From assembly GCA_963783695.1 (NCBI GenBank), contig CAWAOM010000001.1, positions 682,001 through 746,000 of the forward strand: DNA of 64,000 nucleotides, written 5' to 3'. Of the stretch, positions 50,489 to 59,530 are shown one piece after another (positions within the stretch are counted from its first letter, which is position 1; every line of letters begins with the position of its first letter). Position numbers and translations under genes: made by a program. Source of the DNA: BM003 sp963783695. GTDB lineage: Bacteria > Pseudomonadota > Gammaproteobacteria > Steroidobacterales > BM003. The notes below the pieces were generated by a model. It was given only the letters and a program-made list of their open reading frames with translations. It ran no database searches and was not told the DNA's origin.

Positions 50489-51772
50489 ATGTTGCGTTAC
50501 TTATCGCCCTTCTACGGGCTTGCGCCATTTACAATTCTGGCGCTCTTAATCAATTCTGCGGTTCCCGCCTATGCGTCCGGGGTGCTTACCAGCCTGTATG
50601 ACGCCGAAACACTGGCGATCCAGCGCGATGCCGGCCTGGCCCAAATCGAGGCAACTCGCGAGGCGCTGGAAGAGCGCGTTGTAACCTCGGGTCAATTGCC
50701 CGATCCGCGTTTGCGCCTTGGCGCGATGAACCTCCCGGTCGACAGCTTCGAGTTGGACCAGGAACCGATGACCCAACTGCTGGTGGGGCTAAGCCAGAGT
50801 TTCCCGCCCGGCCGCACACTTGCCCTGCGCTCGGCCAGTCATGCGACTGAGGCCGCGGCACAGGCTGAATTCCTGGCGGAGCGGCAACGCATGATCCGGC
50901 GCCAGGTTCGCTTGTTGTGGACCGACATTGCGCAATTGCAGGATGCTGCCCGCATCGTCGAGCGAAAACGACAGTGGTATCGAGAACTCGAGGATGCGGT
51001 CACGGCAAGTTATTCCAGCGGCAGGAGCGGGCAACACGACGTGGTTCGCGCGCGCCTCGAACGGCAATTGCTGGGCGACCGACTATTAAACCTCGACGGC
51101 GAGATAGCCAATAGGGTTGCGCAATTGAGCCGCTGGACCGGAGCCGCGCCGGCGCCTGGCACCGACATCGTTATCCCCGCATTTGTGCCGCCAGAGGACT
51201 ATGCGACGGCACTGCAGGGCATCGAGAGACACCCGCTTGTGCGCGCGAGTGCCAACACCGTGGAAATTCGCCAGCTTGGCGAGGAGCTTGCGCGCGAACG
51301 TTACAAGCCGAGCTTCGGTGTTGACGTTGCCTACGGTTTTCGTAGCGGTGAGGATGCCAGCGGCGACGAGCGCCCGGATTTTTTCTCTGCAATGCTGAAC
51401 TTCAGCCTTCCGCTGTTCGGTGGCCGGCGCCAGGATCGGGAGCTGGCAGCGGCACAGGCGGAACGGCGTGCGGCGCTCGAGGCGGACACCGATCGCCGCC
51501 GCGAGCTGGTGGCGCAACTCGATGCGTTGTGGGCAAGTGTCACCGAACTCGAGGCGCGAGATTCTCTGTTCCGGCGCGAGGTACTGCCCGACGCAAATAC
51601 CAATGTCGAGGCAACCCGGGCTGCCTATCAAAATGACTACGCGAGTTTTGCCGAGTTGGTCGGGGCGCAAACTCTGCTGCTGACCCAGGAGCTCTCTTAC
51701 GTCTCTATCCGTGCCGATCTTGCGAGAAACCGTGCCCGGCTCCTGTACCTGACCGAGGAGGCTCCGCAATGA
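50489..51772 (+). CDS. TolC-family outer-membrane channel of a heavy-metal efflux system (CusC-like)
   Basis: 427 residues: signal peptide (FTILALLINSAVPAYA), then two alpha-helical-barrel repeats of the OEP type: ALEERVVTSGQLPDPRLRLG, LVGLSQSFPPGRTLALRSA, and the C-terminal half with LNFSLPLFGGRRQDRELAAA and TRAAYQNDYASFAELVGAQT. The trimeric channel connects to the periplasmic adaptor for export out of the cell. It overlaps the adaptor gene as ATGA, so the three efflux genes form an operon. Confidence 0.88.
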   Translation: MLRYLSPFYGLAPFTILALLINSAVPAYASGVLTSLYDAETLAIQRDAGLAQIEATREALEERVVTSGQLPDPRLRLGAMNLPVDSFELDQEPMTQLLVGLSQSFPPGRTLALRSASHATEAAAQAEFLAERQRMIRRQVRLLWTDIAQLQDAARIVERKRQWYRELEDAVTASYSSGRSGQHDVVRARLERQLLGDRLLNLDGEIANRVAQLSRWTGAAPAPGTDIVIPAFVPPEDYATALQGIERHPLVRASANTVEIRQLGEELARERYKPSFGVDVAYGFRSGEDASGDERPDFFSAMLNFSLPLFGGRRQDRELAAAQAERRAALEADTDRRRELVAQLDALWASVTELEARDSLFRREVLPDANTNVEATRAAYQNDYASFAELVGAQTLLLTQELSYVSIRADLARNRARLLYLTEEAPQ

Positions 51773-53109
51773 GAAATGTAATCAGGATGACCGCATTGCT
51801 GGTCGTGGTAATAGCTGCGCCGGCCTGCGGCAAGAATGGCGACCCAATTACCGACGGCGATGACTTTGCCGATCATGCACTGTCCCATACCCAGCCGGGC
51901 TACGTGTGTCCGATGCACCCCGATGTCAGTAGTGACGAACCCGGACGCTGCCCGATCTGCGGCATGGACCTGGTGCAGCGACGCCAGGATACCGTGGCGG
52001 GCGGCGCGCGTGTGCCGTTGTATTACCGCCATCCGCACAACCCGGAAATCACGTCGCCGGAACCGGCAAAGGATGAAATGGGTATGGACTATGTTGCCGT
52101 TTATGACGATGGCGGTGGCACGAGTGTTCGTATCGATCCGCGAGTTGCACATAATTTCGGGCTGCGAACTGCGACAGTGGAACAAGGCAGGCTGTGGAAA
52201 CGCATCCGCTCTTTCGGCCGGGTCACCTATGACGAAACCACATTGCGCCACATTCATCCACGCGCTGAGGGCTGGGTCGAGACGCTTGGCGTGAAAACGC
52301 AGGGTGATGTGGTCAGCGAGGGCCAGGTCCTTTTTGAAATCTATGCACCGGCACTGGTCACGGCGCAGGAGGAGTATCTGCAGGCTTTGCGCATGGGCGG
52401 TGCCAACCTGGTCAAGGCATCACGGCAGCGCCTTAGGGCGCTGGGGGTGCCGGCCGAAACGGTGCGCGAGATCGAGCGCACGAAGGAAGTCAATCCACGA
52501 GTGCAGTACCGGGCTCAACACTCGGCGGCGGTCGTCGGACTCGACATTCGCGAGGGCATGTATGTCACTCCGGCAACGGTTGTTCTCAGTCTGGCCGAGG
52601 TAGACAGTATCTGGATCCTCGCCGAGATTTTCGAGTCGCAACAGTCGTGGGTCGAAGAAGGGCAGGAGGCGGAGATCACCAGTGCCGCATTCCCGGCGCG
52701 GACATGGAGCGGGCGGGTCGATTTCATCTATCCGGAAGTCGATCCGCAATCGCATGCGTTGCCGGTGAGAATCAAGCTGGACAACCCGGACGGGCTGCTG
52801 CGACCGGGCTCATATGTCGACACAACCATTTTTGGCGGCCGCAGCGAGGACCTGGTTTTCATACCGCGCGAAGCATTGATTCGCAGCGGCCGCGGCAACC
52901 GCGTCATTGTCCGATTACCGGACAATCGTTTTCAGCCGCGTACGGTTGTTCCCGCCATGGAGTCGGGCGATTACGTTGCGATCAGCGCGGGCCTCGCACC
53001 GGGGGAAACGGTGGTTACTTCAGGACAGTTTCTTATCGACTCCGAGGCAAGCCTGAAATCCAGCCTGCAGCGACTGTCCGAAACCGGGGACGGCGGAGAA
53101 GTGCCATGA
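51769..53109 (+). CDS. Periplasmic adaptor of heavy-metal RND efflux (CusB-like) with heavy-metal-binding domain
   Basis: 446 residues. A probable lipoprotein signal ends at AAPAC (Cys ~22). Next comes a heavy-metal-binding domain, YVCPMHPDVSSDEPGRCPICGMDL, in two parts, and a second degenerate copy (YYRHPHNPEITSPEPAKDEMGMDY) lacking the Cys. Then the barrel-sandwich adaptor body (HIHPRAEGWVETLGVKTQGD, FEIYAPALVTAQEEYLQALR, LVFIPREALIRSGRGNRVIV). CusB hands Cu(I)/Ag(I) to CusA. The second repeat lacks metal ligands and is probably structural. Confidence 0.92.
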   Translation: MRNVIRMTALLVVVIAAPACGKNGDPITDGDDFADHALSHTQPGYVCPMHPDVSSDEPGRCPICGMDLVQRRQDTVAGGARVPLYYRHPHNPEITSPEPAKDEMGMDYVAVYDDGGGTSVRIDPRVAHNFGLRTATVEQGRLWKRIRSFGRVTYDETTLRHIHPRAEGWVETLGVKTQGDVVSEGQVLFEIYAPALVTAQEEYLQALRMGGANLVKASRQRLRALGVPAETVREIERTKEVNPRVQYRAQHSAAVVGLDIREGMYVTPATVVLSLAEVDSIWILAEIFESQQSWVEEGQEAEITSAAFPARTWSGRVDFIYPEVDPQSHALPVRIKLDNPDGLLRPGSYVDTTIFGGRSEDLVFIPREALIRSGRGNRVIVRLPDNRFQPRTVVPAMESGDYVAISAGLAPGETVVTSGQFLIDSEASLKSSLQRLSETGDGGEVP

Positions 53110-53149
53110 GTCCCGCGATGCGGGCTCGGCCTGTTGCCGGGAGAGGATC

Positions 53150-56100
53150 ATGATAGATGCCATCCTCGAGTGGTCGATCCGTAACAGAGCGATCGTACTG
53201 ACACTGTCGGCCCTGCTGGCAGGGTGGTCACTTTACGCGGTCAGGCATACACCCGTGGATGCGATCCCGGATCTATCCGACGTCCAGGTGATTATCAAAA
53301 CGCCGTACCCGGGGCAGGCGCCCCAGGTGGTAGAGGACCAGGTGACGTATCCACTGACAACTGCCCTGTTATCGGTGCCCGGTGCTACCAGCGTGCGCGG
53401 GTATTCCTATTTCGGTGACTCGTACGTTTATGTGCTGTTCGAAGACGGCACGGATCTTTACTGGGCGCGCAGCCGGGTGCTGGAGAGCCTCAGCCAGGTC
53501 GCCGGAGTTCTGCCGGCAGAAGCACGGCCGGTGCTCGGTCCCGACGCCACCGGTGTGGGCTGGATTTTTCAGTACGCTCTCGTTGACCGCAGCGGGCGGC
53601 ATGACCTTGCCCAGTTGCGCAGCATCCAGGACTGGTTTCTGAAATTCGAGCTGCAGACTGTGCCGGGCGTTGCCGAGGTCGCCACGGTAGGTGGCATGGT
53701 GCGCCAATACCAGATAGTGCTGGATGCAAGCCGCATGCGTGCCTATGGTCTTCCGCTTGACCGCATCGTCCGGGCGGTACGCGATGGCAACCAGGAGGTT
53801 GGCGGCTCGGTGATCGAACTCGCGGAAGCCGAGTACATGATCCGCGGGACCGGCTATCTGCGCTCGATCGCCGATATCGAGCAGATTCCCGTCGGGTTGA
53901 CCGAACAAGGCACGCCCATTCTATTGCGTGACGTCGCCAGTGTCCGGGTCGGTCCACAGATGCGCCGTGGCATTGCCGATCTCGATGGCGAGGGCGAAGT
54001 GGTCGGCGGTATCGTCGTGATGCGATGGGGAGAAAACGCACGCAGTACGATCGCCGGTGTGCAACGGCGACTCGATGAGTTGCGTCCCAGCCTGCCGCCC
54101 GGGGTGGAGATCGTGGTCACCTACGACCGCGCCGACCTGATCGATCGAGCGGTGTCCACGCTCAACACCAGGCTGCTGCAGGAACTGGCGATGGTTTTGC
54201 TGGTGTGCATCGTGTTTCTCGGCCATTTTCGTTCCGGTCTCGTCGCCGTCATTGCGCTCCCTCTGGGCGTCCTGGCCGCATACGCCGTTATGCATTTCCA
54301 GGGTATCAATGCAAACATCATGTCCCTCGGTGGAATCGCCATTGCCATCGGTGTGATGGTCGATGCCGCGATCGTGATGGTCGAGAACCTGCACAAGCAT
54401 ATCGAGGATGCCGGGCCCGATGCGGACCGCTGGGCACTGGTGCTGGCGTCAAGCCGTGAAGTTGGCAAACCGGTTTTTTTCTCGTTGCTGATAACGACCG
54501 TCAGCTTCCTGCCGGTATTTACGCTCGAGGCGCAAGAGGGACGCTTGTTCGCGCCCCTTGCCTACACCAAAACCTATGCGATGGCCGCGGCCGCCATTCT
54601 CGCGGTGACCCTGGTGCCGGTGCTGATGGGGTTGCTTGTGCGCGGCCGCATCCGCAGTGAAAGAGACAACCCGCTAAACCGCGTCCTGGTACAGCTTTTC
54701 GGTTACCCGGTCCGCCTGGCACTGCGCTTCCCGCGCAGCATTCTGCTGCTGGCGCTTGTGCTCGTCGCGGTGACGGCATGGCCATGGCAGCGCCTTGGCG
54801 CCGAATTTATGCCAGAACTCGATGAGGGAGACTTGCTTTATATGCCGACCACGTTGCCGGGTATTTCTGCGGGCAAGGCGGCGGAGCTGCTGCAGCAAAC
54901 CGATCGTCTCATCCGTTCTTTGCCAGAGGTCGAAAGGGTGTTCGGCAAGGCAGGGCGGGCCGAAACCGCAACCGACCCGGCGCCGCTGACAATGATAGAG
55001 ACGATGATCCAGTTAAAGCCGCGTGAGGAATGGCGGCCCGGCCTGACGCTCGCGGACCTGAAACGTGAACTGGACGAAGTTGTCAGCTTTCCAGGTCTGA
55101 CCAACAGCTGGGTGATGCCGATCAAGACCCGCATTGACATGCTCGCGACCGGTATCAAGACCCCGGTTGGAATCAAGATTGCCGGACCCGATCTCGGGGT
55201 AATCCAGGACATCGGGCGTGATATAGAGGCAGTGGTCAGAGCGGTGCCCGGCACCCGGACGGTCTATGCGGAACGGGTTTCCGGCGGGCGCTACATTGAT
55301 ATCACGACGGACCGCGCGGCCGCTGCCCGTTATGGCATGGATGTGGCTGACATCCAGCGCGTGGTGGCGACGGCGATCGGCGGAATGTCGCTAACGCAGA
55401 CCATCGAGGGACTGGAGCGCTACCCTGTCAATATTCGCTATCCGCGAGATTTGCGCGACTCCGTGGATAACCTCCGTCAACTGCCGGTGATTATTCCCTC
55501 TGGTGCCGCAATTCCTCTGGGCGAACTCGCCCGGATCGAGGTGAGCGATGGTCCGCCGATGATAAAAAGCGAGAATGCGCGGCCCAATGGCTGGGTTTAT
55601 GTCGATCTCGACAGCGACGATTTGCGCGCCTACGTCGAGCGCGCGCGTGCGGCAGTCAGCGAAAATATCAATCTGCCGGCGGGATACTCGATCTCATGGT
55701 CCGGACAATACGAGTACTGGTTGCGCGCCGCTGAACGGCTGCGGCTGCTGATTCCGTTTACCTTGCTGATCATCGTCATGCTACTGGCAATCAATTTTCG
55801 CAGCCCTGCCGAGGTTCTGATTATTCTCGGCAGCTTGCCGCTGGCATTGATCGGCGGTGTCTGGCTCGTCTATTTGCTCGGATACAATATGTCCGTCGCG
55901 GTTGGAGTCGGGTTCATCGGTCTGGCCGGGCTCGCGGTCGAAATTGGCGTGGTCATGCTGGTCTATCTGAATGCGGCCTATTTCCGCATCAGGGACAGAA
56001 GTCCTGCCGGAATCTCTTTGGGCGACCTTCACGAGGCCATATTCGATGGCGTGCAACGGCGGATTCGGCCGATCCTGATGACCGTGATAGCGACACTGGT

Positions 56101-56269
56101 CGGGCTGATGCCGATCATGCTGGGCGGCGGTGCCGGTGCGGAGGTGATGCGCAGAATTGCCGCGCCGATGGTGGGCGGGCTGGCAAGCGCCTTATTGCTT
56201 GCCGTCACGGTGATTCCGGCGCTGTATCTGATTTGGCGGAGGAGCCAGATAGCGGCGGGGCAGGGTTAA
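53150..56269 (+). CDS. CusA/CzcA-family heavy-metal RND efflux transporter
   Basis: 1039 residues, HME-RND inner-membrane pump. The 12-helix plan has the large periplasmic loops after helices 1 and 7; helix 4 carries IAIGVMVDAAIVMVENLHKH, with the proton-relay Asp and Glu. Three methionines, M565 (LLYMPTT), M615 (LTMIETM) and M664 (RIDMLATG), have the same spacing (50 and 49) as the M573/M623/M672 copper- and silver-binding triad of E. coli CusA. That favours Cu(I)/Ag(I) over zinc or cobalt. It lies 40 bp after the adaptor gene. Confidence 0.95.
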   Translation: MIDAILEWSIRNRAIVLTLSALLAGWSLYAVRHTPVDAIPDLSDVQVIIKTPYPGQAPQVVEDQVTYPLTTALLSVPGATSVRGYSYFGDSYVYVLFEDGTDLYWARSRVLESLSQVAGVLPAEARPVLGPDATGVGWIFQYALVDRSGRHDLAQLRSIQDWFLKFELQTVPGVAEVATVGGMVRQYQIVLDASRMRAYGLPLDRIVRAVRDGNQEVGGSVIELAEAEYMIRGTGYLRSIADIEQIPVGLTEQGTPILLRDVASVRVGPQMRRGIADLDGEGEVVGGIVVMRWGENARSTIAGVQRRLDELRPSLPPGVEIVVTYDRADLIDRAVSTLNTRLLQELAMVLLVCIVFLGHFRSGLVAVIALPLGVLAAYAVMHFQGINANIMSLGGIAIAIGVMVDAAIVMVENLHKHIEDAGPDADRWALVLASSREVGKPVFFSLLITTVSFLPVFTLEAQEGRLFAPLAYTKTYAMAAAAILAVTLVPVLMGLLVRGRIRSERDNPLNRVLVQLFGYPVRLALRFPRSILLLALVLVAVTAWPWQRLGAEFMPELDEGDLLYMPTTLPGISAGKAAELLQQTDRLIRSLPEVERVFGKAGRAETATDPAPLTMIETMIQLKPREEWRPGLTLADLKRELDEVVSFPGLTNSWVMPIKTRIDMLATGIKTPVGIKIAGPDLGVIQDIGRDIEAVVRAVPGTRTVYAERVSGGRYIDITTDRAAAARYGMDVADIQRVVATAIGGMSLTQTIEGLERYPVNIRYPRDLRDSVDNLRQLPVIIPSGAAIPLGELARIEVSDGPPMIKSENARPNGWVYVDLDSDDLRAYVERARAAVSENINLPAGYSISWSGQYEYWLRAAERLRLLIPFTLLIIVMLLAINFRSPAEVLIILGSLPLALIGGVWLVYLLGYNMSVAVGVGFIGLAGLAVEIGVVMLVYLNAAYFRIRDRSPAGISLGDLHEAIFDGVQRRIRPILMTVIATLVGLMPIMLGGGAGAEVMRRIAAPMVGGLASALLLAVTVIPALYLIWRRSQIAAGQG

Positions 56270-56335
56270 CAGACAGAAAGGAACCCGTTCGTTGCAGACC
56301 ACCCGGCATCGAACGATCCGCCGGGGCCCGCTGAA

Positions 56336-56749
56336 CTAATCGTGAGAATATTCGACAGCTCGCTCGACGCGCTCCAGCAGTTGGCGGTCGACAAAGGGCT
56401 TTTCAATGAAATCGACCGCGCCAGCCTGCAAGGCCGAAACAGCGGTGGGTACGTCGCTGTCACTGGTCAACAGAATAGTCGGCACCTTGCGGCCGCTGCG
56501 AACCATATCCTCGACCAGTTGAATGCCGCTGCGACCAGGGAGATCGATTTCCGCGATCACGCAAGCCAGTTCTTCACCCGGCATATCACATAACAACGCT
56601 TCAGCGTCGTTAAAAAGCAGGACGTGGACGGGCAGCGTCGAGACCAGCGCGCTTAGCGCGGACCTGATTGCTGCGTCCGAGTCGACGATACAGACGGTCG
56701 GTTTGGTTAAACCCACTGGCAGCTCAACGAAATGACGAGACCGGGACAA
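56336..56749 (-). CDS. Stand-alone receiver domain with Glu in place of the phospho-acceptor Asp
   Basis: 137 residues, a FixJ-like receiver without an output domain. PTVCIVDSDAAIRSALSALV keeps one acidic-pocket Asp (D23) and has Ser24 where the second is usual; the phospho-acceptor position is Glu67 (VIAEIDLPGRSG, aligned with VLDIRMPGMSG of its neighbour). T95 (TILLTSDSD) and K117 (FIEKPF) are conserved. Asp to Glu can mimic phosphorylation, so it may be locked active, or it binds a partner without phosphorylation. Third gene of the FixL-FixJ-like operon. Confidence 0.85.
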   Translation of the reverse strand: MSRSRHFVELPVGLTKPTVCIVDSDAAIRSALSALVSTLPVHVLLFNDAEALLCDMPGEELACVIAEIDLPGRSGIQLVEDMVRSGRKVPTILLTSDSDVPTAVSALQAGAVDFIEKPFVDRQLLERVERAVEYSHD

Positions 56750-56853
56750 ACGGGCGATTGGTCAAATACTATCGGCCCATCGCGAAGTATCGTTCGATGC
56801 TCTTGCCAGTGAAAATAAGGAGATTTACCTACTTCACCCGCCAGCGGCAGCTT

Positions 56854-57480
56854 TTAGTCCTGATTGGCACGCATCACCATGCGCACCAAATGGGCGAGGG
56901 AACTCGCCTGCATTTTTTCCATGACGCGTGCGCGATGTATCTCAACGGTACGCTGGCTGACATCAAGATCGCCGGCAATTACCTTGTTGGGTCTGCCCTC
57001 GACGATCAGTTCCATGACCTCGTGCTCGCGCGGTGTAAGGCTCGCGAGACGCTCTTCGATGCCGCGAATTTGCAGCAGCGTTTCGCGATTGTGCTGATCC
57101 TGCTCCAGTGCCTTGTTGATGCGATCGAGCAGATCCTGGTCGCGAAACGGCTTCTGAATAAAATCAGCAGCTCCATGCTGTATCGCAGAAACGGCCATCG
57201 GCACATCACCATGGCCGGTAATAAAGATAATCGGGAGGATCGCGTGCAGGGAGTTTAGTTGCTCCTGAAGCTCAAGTCCGCTCATACCCGGCATCCGGAT
57301 ATCAAGGACCAGGCATCCCGGACGATCGGCATCATAGCTTTCGAGAAACTCCATGGCACTGGCAAAGGTCTCCGCCTCCAGGCCTACGGATTTCATAAGC
57401 ATGCTCAGAGAATCGCGGACGGGAGCATCGTCATCGACGATAAAAACAGTGGGGCGTTGATCAGCTTTTCTGGGTTGCAT
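56854..57480 (-). CDS. FixJ-family response regulator
   Basis: 208 residues: receiver domain TVFIVDDDAPVRDSLSMLMK with phospho-acceptor D60 (CLVLDIRMPGMSG), T in IFITGHGD and K in FIQKPFRDQ, then a LuxR-type HTH output (RLASLTPREHEVMELIVEGR, NKVIAGDLDVSQRTVEIHRA). This is the FixJ/TodT layout. It starts four bases after the kinase stop and should be its cognate regulator. Targets are unknown. Confidence 0.92.
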   Translation of the reverse strand: MQPRKADQRPTVFIVDDDAPVRDSLSMLMKSVGLEAETFASAMEFLESYDADRPGCLVLDIRMPGMSGLELQEQLNSLHAILPIIFITGHGDVPMAVSAIQHGAADFIQKPFRDQDLLDRINKALEQDQHNRETLLQIRGIEERLASLTPREHEVMELIVEGRPNKVIAGDLDVSQRTVEIHRARVMEKMQASSLAHLVRMVMRANQD

Positions 57481-57483
57481 CGC

Positions 57484-59391
57484 TTATCCAAGCACTGAGG
57501 TGGGCAAAGAGAAATAGAATCGAGCACCCTTACCAGGGAGGTTTTCGAAGCTGAGGTTACCGCCATGCGCGGCGATAATCGAGCGGCTTATGGACAAGCC
57601 CATCCCCATACCGTCCGATTTCGAGGTCTGAAACGGCGAGAAAACCCGCTCCAGCATGTCGGCCGAGACGCCGGGGCCGGCGTCCTCGACGCTTATCTCG
57701 ATCCTGTCGTCCGGGCGCAGACGGCTGCAGATCAGGATGGGATCGGCAACACCGTTTTCCCGCGTCGCATCGAGGCCGTTGCGGATCAGGTTCAGAATCA
57801 CCTGCTGCACCTGCACCGGATCCGCGACCACGGCCGGCAGGCCATCTTGCAAAACCAGTTGTAATTCGACGTTGTGTGCGCGCGCATCGACATCCGCGAG
57901 CAAAACGACTTCGCGGATCATATCGTTCACCTCGTGGCGCTCACGGGCACTTTTCTTCTGCCGCAGAAAGCGACGAAGGCTTCTTATTACTTCCCCGGCA
58001 CGCTGTGCCTGCTGGCCGATCTGTTCCAGAGTGTTGGAAATATCTGCGAGGTCGGCGCGGCCACTGTCGAGCAGGCGCTTTCCGGCATGCGCGTAGGTCG
58101 CGACCGCGGTCAGGGGCTGGTTGATTTCGTGCGCGATGCTCGCCGCCATTTCGCCCATTGTGCTGAGCCGGCCGACCTGGGTCAGGCGATCGCGCAACTG
58201 CCGCGCTTCGCGGCCGCTGTGTATTCTCTCGGTGAGATCCTCGATCTGAGCTATCAGGAATTTTGGGCGCTGATCCGCGTCATGCACCACCCCAACGCTA
58301 AGGCGCACCAGCAGTTCCCGCTCATCAGATGGCAGGAGCCGGGTCTGGCGCGACACTGTGGTGTGTTCTCCCGCGACCATCCGCCCGAGTTGCGATTCCA
58401 ACCCCTGACGCTGGTCGGGATCGATCAGATCGAGAAATGACCGCCCCAGCAGATCTATCTCAAGAGTGCCAATCATCCTGCTCAGGGCGCTGTTCGCTGA
58501 CTTCAGGCGAAATTCGAGATCCATTGTCAGCGTTCCGAGCGGAGCGTTCTGGAATACCATCTCGAGTTGTTCTTCGCGTTGACGCAATTGCTCTTCGGTA
58601 TTGCGTCGATCGGTAACATCTTCACCTGAGCTCAGCGTCCCGATGATTGTCCCAGTTTCGTCGTGAATGACCGAGTTTTTCCACGTTATCAGCCGGGATT
58701 CTCCGGTTCGGGTTACGACCCAGTTTTCCGAATTGTCAGGTAAATCAATTTCGCCATTGACCAGTTTGCGAAAAAGCGTATCGATCTCCGACCGATCCCC
58801 GTCCCGGATACAGTTCTCGGTCCAGTTACATCCGAGCAACTCATGCTCTTCATACCCGAGAAGTTCGCATCCGCGTTTGTTGATCAGCCGTATCCGCCCG
58901 TCCTGGTCGAGACCCAGGAGGATTACCGCGGCGAGATCGAGATATCCCTGGGCACGATCCCGCTCGATCCTGAGCGCCTTTTCGACCTCCTTGCGCGACG
59001 TGATGTCGCGCATGATCCCGACGTACAGCGGCGCCACCGCGTCGCAAGCCTCGCCGATCGAGAGGTCCAGTGGAAACGTGCTGCCGTCGCTGCGCAGCCC
59101 GATCGCCTCGCGACCCTTGCCAATAATCCGGGCCTGGCCAGTCTGCCTGTAGCCGGCGAGGTAGCCGTCATGTTCACCGCGGAATGGCTCTGGCATCAGC
59201 ATCGCGACGTTTTGCCCGATCATTTCCTTGCGGGTGTAGCCGAACATCCGCAGCGCAGCCGGATTGACAGTCTCGATCCGGCCTGCGTGATTGATCACGA
59301 CGATGGCGTCGACCGCCGCGCCGAGCAGGGCATCGAATTGACTTTTCGCGTCAGGGGGAGTGCTGGGGTGTGTCGGCTGGCCGGCGGCCAT
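57484..59391 (-). CDS. FixL-like multi-PAS sensor histidine kinase with a probable heme-PAS domain
   Basis: 635 residues, no transmembrane segments. PAS1 (~18-130) has the FixL heme fold: LMPEPFRGEHDGYLAGYRQT with His74 at the heme-ligand place (H200 of Bradyrhizobium FixL) and Arg94 (GKGREAIG) at the R220 place; the positions equivalent to R206 and H214 are Gly80 and Arg88. PAS2 (~140-265) and PAS3 (~275-390) follow, then HisKA with H421 (ASIAHEINQPLTAV) and an HATPase with N box NLIRNGLDA and GMGMGLSISRSI. I infer an oxygen (or NO/CO) sensor controlling the FixJ-like gene. Confidence 0.9.
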   Translation of the reverse strand: MAAGQPTHPSTPPDAKSQFDALLGAAVDAIVVINHAGRIETVNPAALRMFGYTRKEMIGQNVAMLMPEPFRGEHDGYLAGYRQTGQARIIGKGREAIGLRSDGSTFPLDLSIGEACDAVAPLYVGIMRDITSRKEVEKALRIERDRAQGYLDLAAVILLGLDQDGRIRLINKRGCELLGYEEHELLGCNWTENCIRDGDRSEIDTLFRKLVNGEIDLPDNSENWVVTRTGESRLITWKNSVIHDETGTIIGTLSSGEDVTDRRNTEEQLRQREEQLEMVFQNAPLGTLTMDLEFRLKSANSALSRMIGTLEIDLLGRSFLDLIDPDQRQGLESQLGRMVAGEHTTVSRQTRLLPSDERELLVRLSVGVVHDADQRPKFLIAQIEDLTERIHSGREARQLRDRLTQVGRLSTMGEMAASIAHEINQPLTAVATYAHAGKRLLDSGRADLADISNTLEQIGQQAQRAGEVIRSLRRFLRQKKSARERHEVNDMIREVVLLADVDARAHNVELQLVLQDGLPAVVADPVQVQQVILNLIRNGLDATRENGVADPILICSRLRPDDRIEISVEDAGPGVSADMLERVFSPFQTSKSDGMGMGLSISRSIIAAHGGNLSFENLPGKGARFYFSLPTSVLG

Positions 59392-59473
59392 AGGTAGTAA
59401 CCACAGTGGCGTTAGTTAGAGAAGCGAATTAAACCCCATTTGCTGTAGGTTTATAAAGGGAAATGGATGGAAA

Positions 59474-59489
59474 ATGGGCGAATGCCCAT
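59474..59489. promoter_or_regulatory. Palindrome between the FixL-like and UspE-like genes
   Basis: ATGGGC, loop GAAT, GCCCAT forms a perfect 6-bp inverted repeat in the divergent intergenic region, about 80 bp from the kinase start and 40 bp from the uspE start. It could be an operator or a leader hairpin. It is not an FNR box. Confidence 0.3.
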
Positions 59490-59530
59490 GATTGCTTGCG
59501 CCACAATGAGACATGGCGAAGGAGCGTGAT

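Noticed and set aside
59505..59520. ATTG...CAAT inverted repeat resembling an FNR box
   Set aside because: The TTG and CAA arms are nine bases apart rather than eight and lack the AT/AT inner bases of TTGAT-N4-ATCAA.
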